Positions 1-6,672 are shown, counted from the first letter of the stretch. The stretch: DNA of 7,294 nucleotides from RGIG1681 sp045596905 (GCA_045596905.1 JAZODG010000020.1:1-7294), one strand, 5' to 3'. Translations and numbers: made by a program. The notes: generated by a model not told the origin, from the sequence alone.

Positions 1-743
1 GCAGTCTTCCCGTAGGCTTCCAGATGGAAGGGGTCAATCATATTAACATCATTAAGGTCAACAGTTGCTGCTTCATACGCAAGATTAACATCGTGCTTTA
101 GCGGAAGATTCCAAATCGGGAATGTTTCAAACTTGGCATAACCTGCTTTAACTCCACGTTTATATTCGTGATATAACTGAGATAAACATGTTGCCATTTT
201 TCCACTTCCTGGACCTGGAGCTGTTACGATAACCAACGGCTTTGTTGTTTCAATGTATGGGTTTGCGCCATAACCTTCGTCACTAACGATTGTTTCAATA
301 TCTGTTGGATAGCCTTTTGTGAATCTGTGAAAATAGACCTTTTCATTTCTGTTAATCAAGCGATTTGCAAAGGTAATTGCAGAAGGTTGTTCATTAAAAA
401 GCGTTATAACAACGCCGCTAACTGTTAAACCTTCTTCTCTAAGGCAGTCAATTTGGCGAAGAACGTCCATATCATACGAAATTGAGTAGTCTGCACGAAT
501 CTTGTTTCGTTCAATATCAGAAGCACTGATAACTACAATGATTTCGCTTTGATTTTTTAACTTTTTGAGAATCTGAATTTTTGCATCGGGTTCAAAACCA
601 GGCAGCACCCTTGATGCGTGCAGGTCATCAAAGAGTTTGCCACCAAACTCAATATATAGTTTGTTGTCAAATTGATCAATTCGTTTCAAAATATTTTCAG
701 TTTGTAATTTTAAGTATTTCTTAATATCAAAACCTTTTTTCAT
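1..743 (-). CDS. DUF1846 family protein, N-terminal half (cut by window edge)
   Basis: The first 247 codons of a protein that runs off the left edge; I translated it by hand. It begins MKKGFDIKKYLKLQTENILK and matches, from memory, the Bacillota DUF1846 (PF08903) family of about 500 residues, so roughly half is present. Family-like stretches include IEFGGKLFDDLHASRVLPGF (31-50), IVSDEGYG (152-159), TAPGPGSGKMATCLSQLYHE (174-193) and FPIWNLPLKH (208-217). The GPGSGK segment resembles a nucleotide-binding P-loop but has Met where Ser or Thr is expected, so ATP binding is not shown. No membrane segment or signal peptide is seen, so it is probably cytosolic. The start at 743 is supported by a GAGG-type ribosome binding site a few bases upstream and a promoter at 778-806. 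The biochemical function is not known to me. It is transcribed separately from rpsT, behind two terminators. Confidence 0.9.
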   Translation of the reverse strand, partial: MKKGFDIKKYLKLQTENILKRIDQFDNKLYIEFGGKLFDDLHASRVLPGFEPDAKIQILKKLKNQSEIIVVISASDIERNKIRADYSISYDMDVLRQIDCLREEGLTVSGVVITLFNEQPSAITFANRLINRNEKVYFHRFTKGYPTDIETIVSDEGYGANPYIETTKPLVIVTAPGPGSGKMATCLSQLYHEYKRGVKAGYAKFETFPIWNLPLKHDVNLAYEAATVDLNDVNMIDPFHLEAYGKT

Positions 744-777
744 ATCAACCTCATGAGTTTAAATTAATCACCATTTA

Positions 778-806
778 AGTATAATACAGTTTCTAACTTA
801 GGACAA
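778..806 (-). promoter_or_regulatory. Predicted promoter of the DUF1846 gene
   Basis: Read on the minus strand, TTGTCC (806-801) is followed after 17 bases by TATACT (783-778), a good vegetative -10. The predicted start of transcription is near 771, giving a leader of about 28 bases before the ATG at 743. An alternative overlapping -10, TATTAT (786-781), would leave only 14 bases of spacing and is less likely. Assigned by consensus only. Confidence 0.6.
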
Positions 807-836
807 ATTAAAATTTGTATAATTTATATTAAAAAT

Positions 837-858
837 AGAGAGATAAAACTATCTCTCT
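837..858 (-). terminator. Second (distal) terminator hairpin after rpsT
   Basis: Perfect inverted repeat AGAGAGATA (837-845) / TATCTCTCT (850-858) with a 4-base loop. On the minus strand the stem is followed by ATTTTTAATAT, a modest U-run. It lies 14 bases beyond the stronger rpsT terminator and just upstream of the DUF1846 promoter, so it probably catches readthrough. On the plus strand it is also followed by a T-run (862-866), but no plus-strand gene leads into it. Confidence 0.65.
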
Positions 859-872
859 TAGTTTTTAACCAC

Positions 873-899
873 AAAAAAAAGAGAACCTAAGTTCTCTTT
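873..899 (-). terminator. Intrinsic terminator of rpsT
   Basis: The 9-bp stem AAAGAGAAC (878-886) / GTTCTCTTT (891-899) has a 4-base loop. On the minus strand it is followed directly by five more T's (877-873), so the T-run is eight long. It begins 2 bases after the rpsT stop codon, a textbook position. Confidence 0.9.
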
Positions 900-901
900 A
901 A

Positions 902-1186
902 TTATTTATTAGATTCAAGTTCTGCTTTAAGCTTTGTAAGTTCAACTGAAAGACCTGCTTTTTTGTTGTTTGCTTTATTTTTATGAATGATACCTCTTGA
1001 AGCTTCTTCATCAATGATAGAGAATGTTTCAGGAAGTAATTTTTCTGCTAATTCAACATCTTTTTCGCTAATAGCTTTATTGAACTTCTTAATAGCTGTA
1101 GCAAGAGCGCTGCGTTCAGCCTTGTTACGTTCATTGTTTCTGATTGCAACTTCTTGTCTCTTTTTTGCTGATTTAATAATTGGCAT
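902..1186 (-). CDS. rpsT: 30S ribosomal protein S20
   Basis: A 94-residue, Lys/Ala-rich, all-helical protein starting MPIIKSAKKRQEVAIRNNER, with the S20 signatures SALATAIKKFNKAI (26-39) and the C-terminal RGIIHKNKANNKKAGLS (64-80). S20 binds 16S rRNA early in assembly of the small subunit. Its length is slightly above the usual 85-90 residues. The ATG at 1186 is preceded by AAAGGAG (1204-1198) with an 11-base spacer, a little long but convincing. It has its own promoter (1223-1251) inside the end of murI and two terminators behind it, so it is probably a single-gene transcript. No leader large enough to hold an S20 autoregulatory structure is visible; the predicted leader is only about 30 bases. 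Confidence 0.97.
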   Translation of the reverse strand: MPIIKSAKKRQEVAIRNNERNKAERSALATAIKKFNKAISEKDVELAEKLLPETFSIIDEEASRGIIHKNKANNKKAGLSVELTKLKAELESNK

Positions 1187-1222
1187 AACTTTATTTGCTC
1201 CTTTGCAATAATTATCGTTAAC

Positions 1223-1251
1223 ATTCTAACACAGTTTTATTGGTTTTGCAA
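1223..1251 (-). promoter_or_regulatory. Predicted rpsT promoter, overlapping the murI stop codon
   Basis: On the minus strand TTGCAA (1251-1246) is followed by a 17-base spacer and TAGAAT (1228-1223), with TGT just upstream of the -10 (extended -10). The TGT is the last codon (Cys) of murI and the TAG of the -10 is its stop codon. Transcription would start near 1216, leaving about 29 bases to the rpsT ATG. The layout matches three other promoters in this window. Confidence 0.75.
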
Positions 1252-1987
1252 GTATTTGCTTTAATATTTTTTTATATTTTTCGTGTTTGATGGAATCTTT
1301 TGATGAAAACACAAACTTGATAGTAGGTATTGTTAGATTTTGTTGAATGGTTTTATTGTTAACAATAAGAGCGATTTGTTTTGAAACGCCTTCATTTCCG
1401 TCAATGATAGGAATGGAAATGTATTTTGATATCAAATCTTTAATAAGCACATAGTGAGTGCAGCCAAGAATCAGACAATCGCATGGTTTTGATATAGTTT
1501 TTATGTAGAAAATGTCTTTTAATATATTATATAAGGAAAGATATGAGCGACTTGTTATATAAGTTTCAATATTTGTTGCAAGATTTGGCAGAGAAACAAA
1601 GTTTGCTGAATGGGTTTTAATTGACTTAATTGTTTGTGGTGTTGCAATAAGTATTGGGTGCTTAAAACCTAGTTTTTTGGCTAGGGTTAGGGCAGGTTCG
1701 GTGCCAATGAAATGAATGCCAGGAAAGCATCGCCTAAGGTTTGAAATTGTGTTTGTTGTGGCAGTGTTGCAGGCTAGGACAATGCAGTGAGGTTTGATAG
1801 TTTCAGATAGTTTAAAAACAATGTCTTTAAGACGCGTTTGAAGCCACTTTTTAGTCTTAGTGCCATATGGGGCAAAGTGAGTGTCTGCGAAGTAAATTGA
1901 GTCAAAATTTAAAAAAGATAAGGCAGTTGCAAGGGTTGATAAACCACCGATTCCACTATCAATAAAAATCACAGGTTTTTTATTCAT
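1226..1987 (-). CDS. murI: Glutamate racemase
   Basis: 253 residues. It interconverts L- and D-glutamate in the cytosol, supplying D-Glu for peptidoglycan. The active-site motifs are all present: IDSGIGGLS (9-17, with Asp10 and Ser11), YFADTHFAPYG (32-42), ACNTAT (72-77, catalytic Cys73), GTEPAL (95-100) and LGCTHY (174-179, catalytic Cys176 and His178). The residue after GCTHY is Val rather than the usual Pro, and the protein is slightly short for the family (about 260-270). The start at 1987 is the only one possible: an in-frame TAA lies three codons upstream, and any later start would lose or crowd the DSG motif. No ribosome binding site precedes it; instead a TATAAT ends 5 bases before the ATG, suggesting a leaderless message. 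A terminator for the upstream surface-protein gene lies immediately before. The gene symbol racE is used in some Bacillota. Confidence 0.95.
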   Translation of the reverse strand: MNKKPVIFIDSGIGGLSTLATALSFLNFDSIYFADTHFAPYGTKTKKWLQTRLKDIVFKLSETIKPHCIVLACNTATTNTISNLRRCFPGIHFIGTEPALTLAKKLGFKHPILIATPQTIKSIKTHSANFVSLPNLATNIETYITSRSYLSLYNILKDIFYIKTISKPCDCLILGCTHYVLIKDLISKYISIPIIDGNEGVSKQIALIVNNKTIQQNLTIPTIKFVFSSKDSIKHEKYKKILKQILAKPIKLC

Positions 1988-1992
1988 ATTAA

Positions 1993-1998
1993 ATTATA
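1993..1998 (-). promoter_or_regulatory. Candidate -10 box for a leaderless murI transcript
   Basis: A perfect TATAAT on the minus strand ends 5 bases before the murI ATG, which would place the transcription start at or within a base or two of the A of the ATG. The -35 position (about 2016-2021) reads TCCAGC, a poor match and part of the upstream terminator hairpin, and there is no correctly spaced TGn. The box alone is common in AT-rich DNA, so the call rests on its position plus the absence of a ribosome binding site. Confidence 0.45.
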
Positions 1999-2004
1999 TG
2001 CATA

Positions 2005-2035
2005 AAAAAAGAAATGCTGGACGCATTTCTTTTTT
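2005..2035 (-). terminator. Terminator of the virD4 / surface-protein unit
   Basis: Hairpin with arms 2005-2016/17 and 2023-2035: core GAAATGC / GCATTTC extended by five or six A-T pairs, and a 5-base loop. On the minus strand the stem ends in a run of T's (2010-2004). It begins 3 bases after the TAA at 2041-2039 and ends 17 bases before murI. The A/T-run symmetry means it could also stop plus-strand transcription. Confidence 0.9.
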
Positions 2036-2038
2036 ATA

Positions 2039-4183
2039 TTATCTAGTTTTCATCTTGCTTCTAGCAAGTACAACGAATAACACAGCGCCAGCAACTAATA
2101 CGCAGCTTAATATAACTAAGATTTTTGCAGATGCGCTAACTGGTTTTAACCACTCAAATGTGGCTGTTCCAGTTGTTCCCATTGAGTCAATAAAGCTTAC
2201 GTTATATACGCCATATTCTTCAAATGTTAATGAATATCCGGTTTTTTCTGTTAACACTTCAGTTATTGTTCTGCCGTTAAGCTGGATGGTTACAGTGATA
2301 TCGCCAACGCCAGAGAAGTTTAAAACGAATTTTGTTGTGTCAATTTTTCCTTCTGAGTCCATTGCGTTGCCTTCTTCAACCTTAACTTCTTGCATAGCGT
2401 AGTCAATATAATAGTTATTGATATATGCTTTTTCAAGTTTAATTTCGCTTGGAGATGCAAGGGCTGCAAACTTAACAGTAATCATCATTGAAGATTTGAT
2501 GTTTCTGTAGTTGTTTGTGTCTCTAACAATTGTGTAAGGAACAGATGCAACTTTTGTTGTTGTTTTTGGTTTTCCGCTTTCATCATAGACAATTTCATAC
2601 TCTTCATTTGTTAAGTATTTTGTATACGAAATCTTTGGAGTTTTTACAACAGAGAAGTTGTAATATTGTTCATATGATTTGCCGTGGGCTGTTCCACCTT
2701 TAACTTTCTTTTGAACGGGTACGCCATTTTCTAAGAAATCTTCCACATGCCATTGATATAATGTGATTTCGTAGAAGGCGTCTTCAGATACGGTCATGAA
2801 AAACTCACCGTCTTTTGTGAGCAAGTCACGAAGTTCTTTTTTTGTATAAGATGTTGTAACTGGAATGTTTGAGCTTCCACCAAAGGTTGTTACGGTGAAG
2901 TCTAAAACAATGTCGCCGTCTTGCAAAACGGTGTCTTTTTCAAAATAGAATAATAAGTTTTTGATATTGATTTTAACGTCGTTGTTAAGGGTTGATTCAC
3001 TAACGATATAGTCAAGTGGTTCTCCTTCATCTGACATTGTTTGGAAAATTACATAAACATTATCAAATGCTGAACTACCAGCACTTTCATCTTTAATATA
3101 GAATGAAGTTGAATAATAGTTGTCGTCAACCAAGCCAAGAACGTGTGTTGAGTCATAAACTGCAACTTCATAACGTCCGGTTTTGTTGAAGTCAATCATA
3201 AATTCATTGAAGTTTTCGGTCATACCGATATACTTATAAATCTTTGTTATTGCTTCGCCGGATGCATTTACAACAGATGCTAAGCTCTTATTGTAGTCTG
3301 GTTTTTGATTGTCATAGTATTCAACGAATAACAACTCATCTGATCCAACTATTTTGCTGAAAAGTTTATATGTATAAATAAATCCGTTGTGGTTAATGTC
3401 AAAATAGAGTGGATTTGATTCAGTGTAATCGTTATTTGTGAAAGAAAGCTTAACGTTTCCAAAAGAATGTTCTGAAGGAATCTTGGTGTCAACAAAGGTG
3501 CTTCCACCGACGTCAATTCCGGTGCATTCAAATGAAATTGTATCATCTGTGTTAAAGTTTACAGCTGGTCTTGTGAAACAAACATTGATTTCATCTGTTA
3601 GCACGGCTTGATTTTGATATACGGTATACGAAACCATTGATGTGCCAGCAGCTTCATCAAGAGTGATTGAAGTTGTGAATGTGATTGTTCTGGTTGTTTC
3701 ATTGTCAAAATAACTAATGCATGAACCATAATCAGTTCTAAGTGTAGGGATAGATGTTCCACCAATTTCACCATCTGTTTTATAGAATGCTAATGCACCA
3801 GAGATTTCTTGATAACTAAATACCGTTCCGTCAAGTGTGAATGAAGAAGGGAATACACCTTCGACTTTTTCAAGAACCACATCAACGGTGTTTAAGTAAA
3901 AATGACCAGGGTAATCAAGTGATATAGTATAGTTGTTTGTTAGGTAGTTAAGGTTTAGGGTTGTGGCTCCATTTGTGATGACATAGGTTACGCCATCAAT
4001 TGTGTTAAGTGTTTTTGTGTCAATTGTCTGACCACTTATCGAAATTGATGCATAGAGCTCTTTGCCCACTTGTGGTGGTTCACCAGCAGCCACTGCTTCT
4101 GCTTTTGGCTTGACTAGTGAAATAAATGACAAAGCAAACATGAAAAGCATACAAGATAATAGAATTTTTCTTAATTTTTTCAT
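2039..4183 (-). CDS. Unrecognised membrane-anchored surface protein, co-transcribed with virD4
   Basis: 714 residues; I do not recognise the family. Residues 1-30 form a classical signal peptide: MKKLRK, a hydrophobic core of about 18 residues, then an AEA-type cleavage region. Residues 686-707 are a single hydrophobic helix followed by RSKMKTR, so the protein should be type I: exported, with a large outer domain and a short basic cytoplasmic tail. There is no LPxTG sorting motif. The ectodomain is rich in Thr, Ser, Asp, Tyr and alternating hydrophobic residues, as in beta-sandwich domains. Segments shaped like the last strands of Ig-like or PKD-like modules recur: FNKTGRYEVAVYDS (332-345), SEDAFYEITLYQ (466-477) and FEEYGVYNVSFIDSMGTTG (654-672). 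The ATG at 4183 has AAAAGGAA 7 bases upstream. It follows virD4 by 20 bases with no promoter or terminator between, so both share a message. It may work with the secretion system at the cell surface, but nothing in the protein proves that. Confidence 0.85.
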   Translation of the reverse strand: MKKLRKILLSCMLFMFALSFISLVKPKAEAVAAGEPPQVGKELYASISISGQTIDTKTLNTIDGVTYVITNGATTLNLNYLTNNYTISLDYPGHFYLNTVDVVLEKVEGVFPSSFTLDGTVFSYQEISGALAFYKTDGEIGGTSIPTLRTDYGSCISYFDNETTRTITFTTSITLDEAAGTSMVSYTVYQNQAVLTDEINVCFTRPAVNFNTDDTISFECTGIDVGGSTFVDTKIPSEHSFGNVKLSFTNNDYTESNPLYFDINHNGFIYTYKLFSKIVGSDELLFVEYYDNQKPDYNKSLASVVNASGEAITKIYKYIGMTENFNEFMIDFNKTGRYEVAVYDSTHVLGLVDDNYYSTSFYIKDESAGSSAFDNVYVIFQTMSDEGEPLDYIVSESTLNNDVKINIKNLLFYFEKDTVLQDGDIVLDFTVTTFGGSSNIPVTTSYTKKELRDLLTKDGEFFMTVSEDAFYEITLYQWHVEDFLENGVPVQKKVKGGTAHGKSYEQYYNFSVVKTPKISYTKYLTNEEYEIVYDESGKPKTTTKVASVPYTIVRDTNNYRNIKSSMMITVKFAALASPSEIKLEKAYINNYYIDYAMQEVKVEEGNAMDSEGKIDTTKFVLNFSGVGDITVTIQLNGRTITEVLTEKTGYSLTFEEYGVYNVSFIDSMGTTGTATFEWLKPVSASAKILVILSCVLVAGAVLFVVLARSKMKTR

Positions 4184-4203
4184 ATTATTTTTCCTTTTAA
4201 TTA

Positions 4204-6153
4204 TTAATCAGAGCTTTCAAGAACGATACTGTTTCTTCTCTTGATATCATAGAAAACATCACTTTCTTTAAATGATCTTCCAGGAATAAACTCTTCAGGC
4301 ATTGCACCAATCTTGTAAAGGTCTAAGCACTTAAAGTATGGAGTTGCAATTGCACGGCAAGGATATTGTTGGAAGTTGTTTGTAATGTTTGTTCCAAGTG
4401 GAAGTTTGTCAAGTTCTGATGGGTGAATGAGAGGAACTTGTTGAAGAGATGTTGATGTTGATGTGGTAGCTTTGTTTTTGCCATCGCCTTCATTTTTAGT
4501 TTTACTATCAACTTTGATAGTGTGGTTTCCAAGTTCTTTTGAGAACTCTTCACGGGTTTTAAGGTCAGGGGTTCCATAGAAGAGTGTTGCACGGCACTGA
4601 CCACGAACGATTTCGGCAACTTCTTTGCCGTAAACGTCGTCAAGCTGTGAATATGACTGAATAGCCATGTTTAAATAAATCCATCTAGATCTAGCAACGG
4701 TGATGATACGGTTCAAGCCTTCAATTTTAGGCATGTTAGCAAATTCATCTAGGATATAGTAGAGGGGACGTTTTAAGTGAGCCATCTTATCTTCGTTGGT
4801 GAGTTCGTTAGCACGTGATTTTTGAACGAACTCTTTATATGATTGTGCAATACAAACAGATGCAAGTTTGTAACGGGTTGCTCTTTCATCAGGAATCTTG
4901 ATGAAGAACGCTGTTGGTCTGTCGTCAAACTCTGTAAATTTGATATCGTTTGAAGATGTCAAATAACAAATACCGTTATCTGAGAACAAACCAAGGTTGG
5001 TTAAAAGTGTTGACATGTAACCGTCACGGGTAACTTGTGCTTTTGTTTGTGTGATGTTTGATGAAAGTTCGATTGTTTTTGAAAGAGGATTTCTTCCTGA
5101 GAAATAATCTTTAACTACGTTATAATCATCTTCTTTGTTACTTGCGATTTTATATGCGTTGAAGAAATTGTATTTATCTTTGGTCATACCAAGAGCGTCG
5201 TTTTCACTATCTTCAAGCATAGCAACCATACAAGCTTGGAAGTAGTCTCTAGCACCATCGGTCCATGATCTGTCTTTTGCGTCTGCTGAAGCAGGAACAA
5301 GAGCACCTGCAATATCTTGCAAACTTTCTAAGCAGTCGTCTTTAATTTTTTGCTTTTCAACGTCAACTTCAATAAGTGTTTCACGAAGTGTATTGAAAGC
5401 TCTACCCATAAATTCATACCATTCACTGCTGTTGATTTCACCAGCTCTTAAAAGGTTAGGGTAGTTTTTGATAGGGTCGTTGGTATGTTTTAAGATATTT
5501 TCTTCCATATGTTTACGAAGCTGCCATTGTTCGTATATATTTTCAAGTGGATTCCATCTCTTACTTGCATATGGTTGTGTTAAGTCAAGAAGTAAAACGT
5601 TATAGCCTTGGTTTTTCATCTTTAAACTGTGGTGGGCGTAGATTTCGCCTTTAGGGTCAGTGATGAAAAGAGATGGCTTTGTTTTAAGTTCTGTTAAGAT
5701 TTGCATTGTAGGTTCAACCCAACAAGCAGTTTTACCAGTACCAGATGCACCGACAATCAAAACGTGGCATGGTGGAGTGAAGTGTATGTGCAAGTCACCA
5801 TGCTTGAGTTCAAATCTAAATGGAATACCTGTGATTGAAAGATTCTTAAGTTGAGAGAACTTGCAGTGTTTGAAGTTCTTGTTAAGTTCATCCATGGTGG
5901 CAAAGTGTTGGTTTTCCATGTCCTTTTGACCTTTGAATGCACCATCGTCTTTTGTTTCTCTCAAAAGTAACCATAAAAATGATATTGCAAACAAAATAAA
6001 CATGATGGTTGGAGCGCTTCCTGTTGTTAATGAAAATGTTCCATCGCCAAGGAAATAGTTTACAGCAACACCACCTGCAACGCTAAAGAATGCACAGAGT
6101 ACAACGTTTAGTAAAAAATTGCCAAACTTATTTTTCTTTTTTTCAGACGACAT
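4204..6153 (-). CDS. virD4: VirD4/TraG-family type IV secretion coupling ATPase
   Basis: 649 residues. Coupling proteins are inner-membrane hexameric ATPases that bring DNA or protein substrates to a type IV secretion channel. A short basic cytoplasmic N-terminus is followed by two membrane segments (about 13-35 and 48-64). The ATPase domain has Walker A GASGTGKT (135-142), the family motifs ITDPKGE (164-170) and RWNPL (199-203), Walker B YYILDEFANMP (465-475, Asp469-Glu470) and the following IQSYSQLDDVYG (498-509). Residues about 205-300 fit the all-alpha domain. The polar stretch with STSTS (565-569) before PLIHPSELDKLP (574-585) matches the SxSxS...PLL.P.E...LP arrangement usual in the family. 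The key residues are intact, so it looks functional. The ATG at 6153 is preceded by AGGAGG (6164-6159) with a 5-base spacer. It has its own promoter and is the first gene of a two-gene unit, divergent from two pilin-like genes. No relaxase is in the window, so DNA transfer versus protein secretion cannot be decided. Confidence 0.95.
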   Translation of the reverse strand: MSSEKKKNKFGNFLLNVVLCAFFSVAGGVAVNYFLGDGTFSLTTGSAPTIMFILFAISFLWLLLRETKDDGAFKGQKDMENQHFATMDELNKNFKHCKFSQLKNLSITGIPFRFELKHGDLHIHFTPPCHVLIVGASGTGKTACWVEPTMQILTELKTKPSLFITDPKGEIYAHHSLKMKNQGYNVLLLDLTQPYASKRWNPLENIYEQWQLRKHMEENILKHTNDPIKNYPNLLRAGEINSSEWYEFMGRAFNTLRETLIEVDVEKQKIKDDCLESLQDIAGALVPASADAKDRSWTDGARDYFQACMVAMLEDSENDALGMTKDKYNFFNAYKIASNKEDDYNVVKDYFSGRNPLSKTIELSSNITQTKAQVTRDGYMSTLLTNLGLFSDNGICYLTSSNDIKFTEFDDRPTAFFIKIPDERATRYKLASVCIAQSYKEFVQKSRANELTNEDKMAHLKRPLYYILDEFANMPKIEGLNRIITVARSRWIYLNMAIQSYSQLDDVYGKEVAEIVRGQCRATLFYGTPDLKTREEFSKELGNHTIKVDSKTKNEGDGKNKATTSTSTSLQQVPLIHPSELDKLPLGTNITNNFQQYPCRAIATPYFKCLDLYKIGAMPEEFIPGRSFKESDVFYDIKRRNSIVLESSD

Positions 6154-6190
6154 AAAATCCTCCTATTATATAAATAATATATCACAATGA

Positions 6191-6219
6191 ATTATAACAA
6201 ATATTTAAATGCACCGCAA
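6191..6219 (-). promoter_or_regulatory. Predicted promoter of virD4 and the surface-protein gene
   Basis: On the minus strand TTGCGG (6219-6214) is followed by 17 bases and a perfect TATAAT (6196-6191), with TGT immediately before the -10 (extended -10). Transcription would start near 6184, about 30 bases before the ATG, leaving room for the AGGAGG site at 6164-6159. The -35 overlaps one arm of the inverted repeat at 6216-6239. Confidence 0.75.
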
Positions 6220-6239
6220 ACAATTTGAGAGTGGTTTGC
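6216..6239. repeat. Inverted repeat over the virD4 -35 box, candidate operator
   Basis: GCAAAC (6216-6221) and GTTTGC (6234-6239) are perfect inverted copies separated by 12 bases; the centres are 18 bases apart. The left arm covers most of the virD4 -35 element, where a bound dimeric repressor would block RNA polymerase. It is not a convincing terminator: only 6 paired bases, a long loop, and no gene reading into it. Function is inferred from position only. Confidence 0.4.
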
Positions 6240-6308
6240 AATTTTTATTTTAAAATTTTTAAATTGTAAAAATAATCTAAAAAACTAAAAATAAACACAA
6301 AAAAATAG
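6240..6308. other. A/T-tract-rich spacer between divergent promoters
   Basis: Almost no G or C. T-tracts lie at 6242-6246 and 6256-6260, and A-tracts at 6268-6272, 6279-6284, 6287-6291 and 6299-6305, several roughly one helical turn apart. The last ones lie directly upstream of the first pilin promoter, where UP-element-like or bent DNA could strengthen it. No gene is visible. Confidence 0.3.
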
Positions 6309-6337
6309 TTGCCACAAAAATAATATTTTGATACTAT
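6309..6337 (+). promoter_or_regulatory. Predicted promoter of the first pilin-like gene
   Basis: TTGCCA (6309-6314), a 17-base spacer, then TACTAT (6332-6337) with TGA directly before it (extended -10). The expected transcription start is near 6344, about 26 bases before the ATG at 6370. This start point argues against the GTG at 6343 as a translation start, because it would have no leader. Confidence 0.75.
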
Positions 6338-6357
6338 TATAGGTGAAAATAAAGTGG

Positions 6358-6364
6358 AAAGGTG
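6358..6364 (+). promoter_or_regulatory. Ribosome binding site that fixes the first pilin start
   Basis: AAAGGTG ends 5 bases before the ATG at 6370, a normal distance. The GTG at 6343, which opens the same frame nine codons earlier, lies at the predicted transcription start and has no such site. The ATG is therefore the better start. Confidence 0.65.
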
Positions 6365-6369
6365 TTTGT

Positions 6370-6669
6370 ATGAAAATGTTGGTTTCACAAATTAAATCAT
6401 TTTTACTTAAAACAGGCGAAGATGTAGTTTCGCCACTCTATGATGGTATAACCTTGATTGGACCATATGCAATCGGCGTTGTGTTGCTCCTTAGTATGAT
6501 TTGGGGTATCTTTTTGGGTGTGAAATATGCAAAGGCAGAAGACGCAACCGAAAAGGCAAATGCGCATCAAGTTTTGGTGAATTTCTGTATAGGCGCAGTA
6601 ACGGTTCTTGTTTTGATATCTATTCTTTACGCTATTAGGGGTGGACTAGTTGCCTTTATTGATGGCTAA
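6370..6669 (+). CDS. Small VirB2/TrbC-like pilin-type membrane protein (first copy)
   Basis: 99 residues from the ATG at 6370. An amphipathic N-terminus of about 28 residues is followed by a membrane segment (about 29-53), a charged loop AEDATEKANAH (56-66) and a second membrane segment (about 67-89), ending in GGLVAFIDG. The pattern GVKYA-KAED...VLVNFCIGAV is shared with the second copy at 6795-7136 and resembles the two-helix pilin-type subunits of Gram-positive and mollicute type IV systems, VirB2/TrbC-like. The spacing from AED to the IG of the second helix is 15 residues in both copies. No long cleavable signal peptide is seen. Codons are less biased than in the second copy (for example TTG, CTC and GGC are used), suggesting lower expression. 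No terminator follows, so transcripts may continue into the second gene. It could be a minor pilin or channel component; the exact role is inferred. Confidence 0.8.
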   Translation: MKMLVSQIKSFLLKTGEDVVSPLYDGITLIGPYAIGVVLLLSMIWGIFLGVKYAKAEDATEKANAHQVLVNFCIGAVTVLVLISILYAIRGGLVAFIDG

Positions 6670-6672
6670 AGT

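Noticed and set aside
548..570. Apparent conflict of a Ser/Thr-rich insertion in VirD4 (protein residues 548-570) as a novel linker
   Set aside because: An SxSxS-type stretch before PLL.P.E...LP is a regular feature of VirD4/TraG proteins, so it is not novel. Positions given are protein residues, not window bases.
987..1211. Plus-strand open frame with a hydrophobic product opposite rpsT
   Set aside because: The hydrophobic look comes from the antisense of Lys/Glu codons in S20; no upstream signals support it.
1998..2402. Plus-strand open frame opposite the end of the surface-protein gene
   Set aside because: It runs through a terminator hairpin and antisense to a gene with clear signal-peptide and anchor features; its protein looks like an antisense shadow with no ribosome binding site.
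4323..4643. Minus-strand open frame of 106 codons inside virD4 in another frame
   Set aside because: It overlaps the conserved coupling-protein motifs in the correct frame and has low-complexity, unlike any recognisable protein.
6216..6250. Inverted repeat followed by T's read as a plus-strand terminator
   Set aside because: The stem is only 6 bp with a 12-base loop, and no plus-strand gene leads into it; its overlap with the virD4 -35 fits an operator better.
6343..6369. Nine-codon GTG-started N-terminal extension of the first pilin-like protein
   Set aside because: It would start at the predicted transcription start with no ribosome binding site, while the ATG at 6370 has AAAGGTG at a normal distance.
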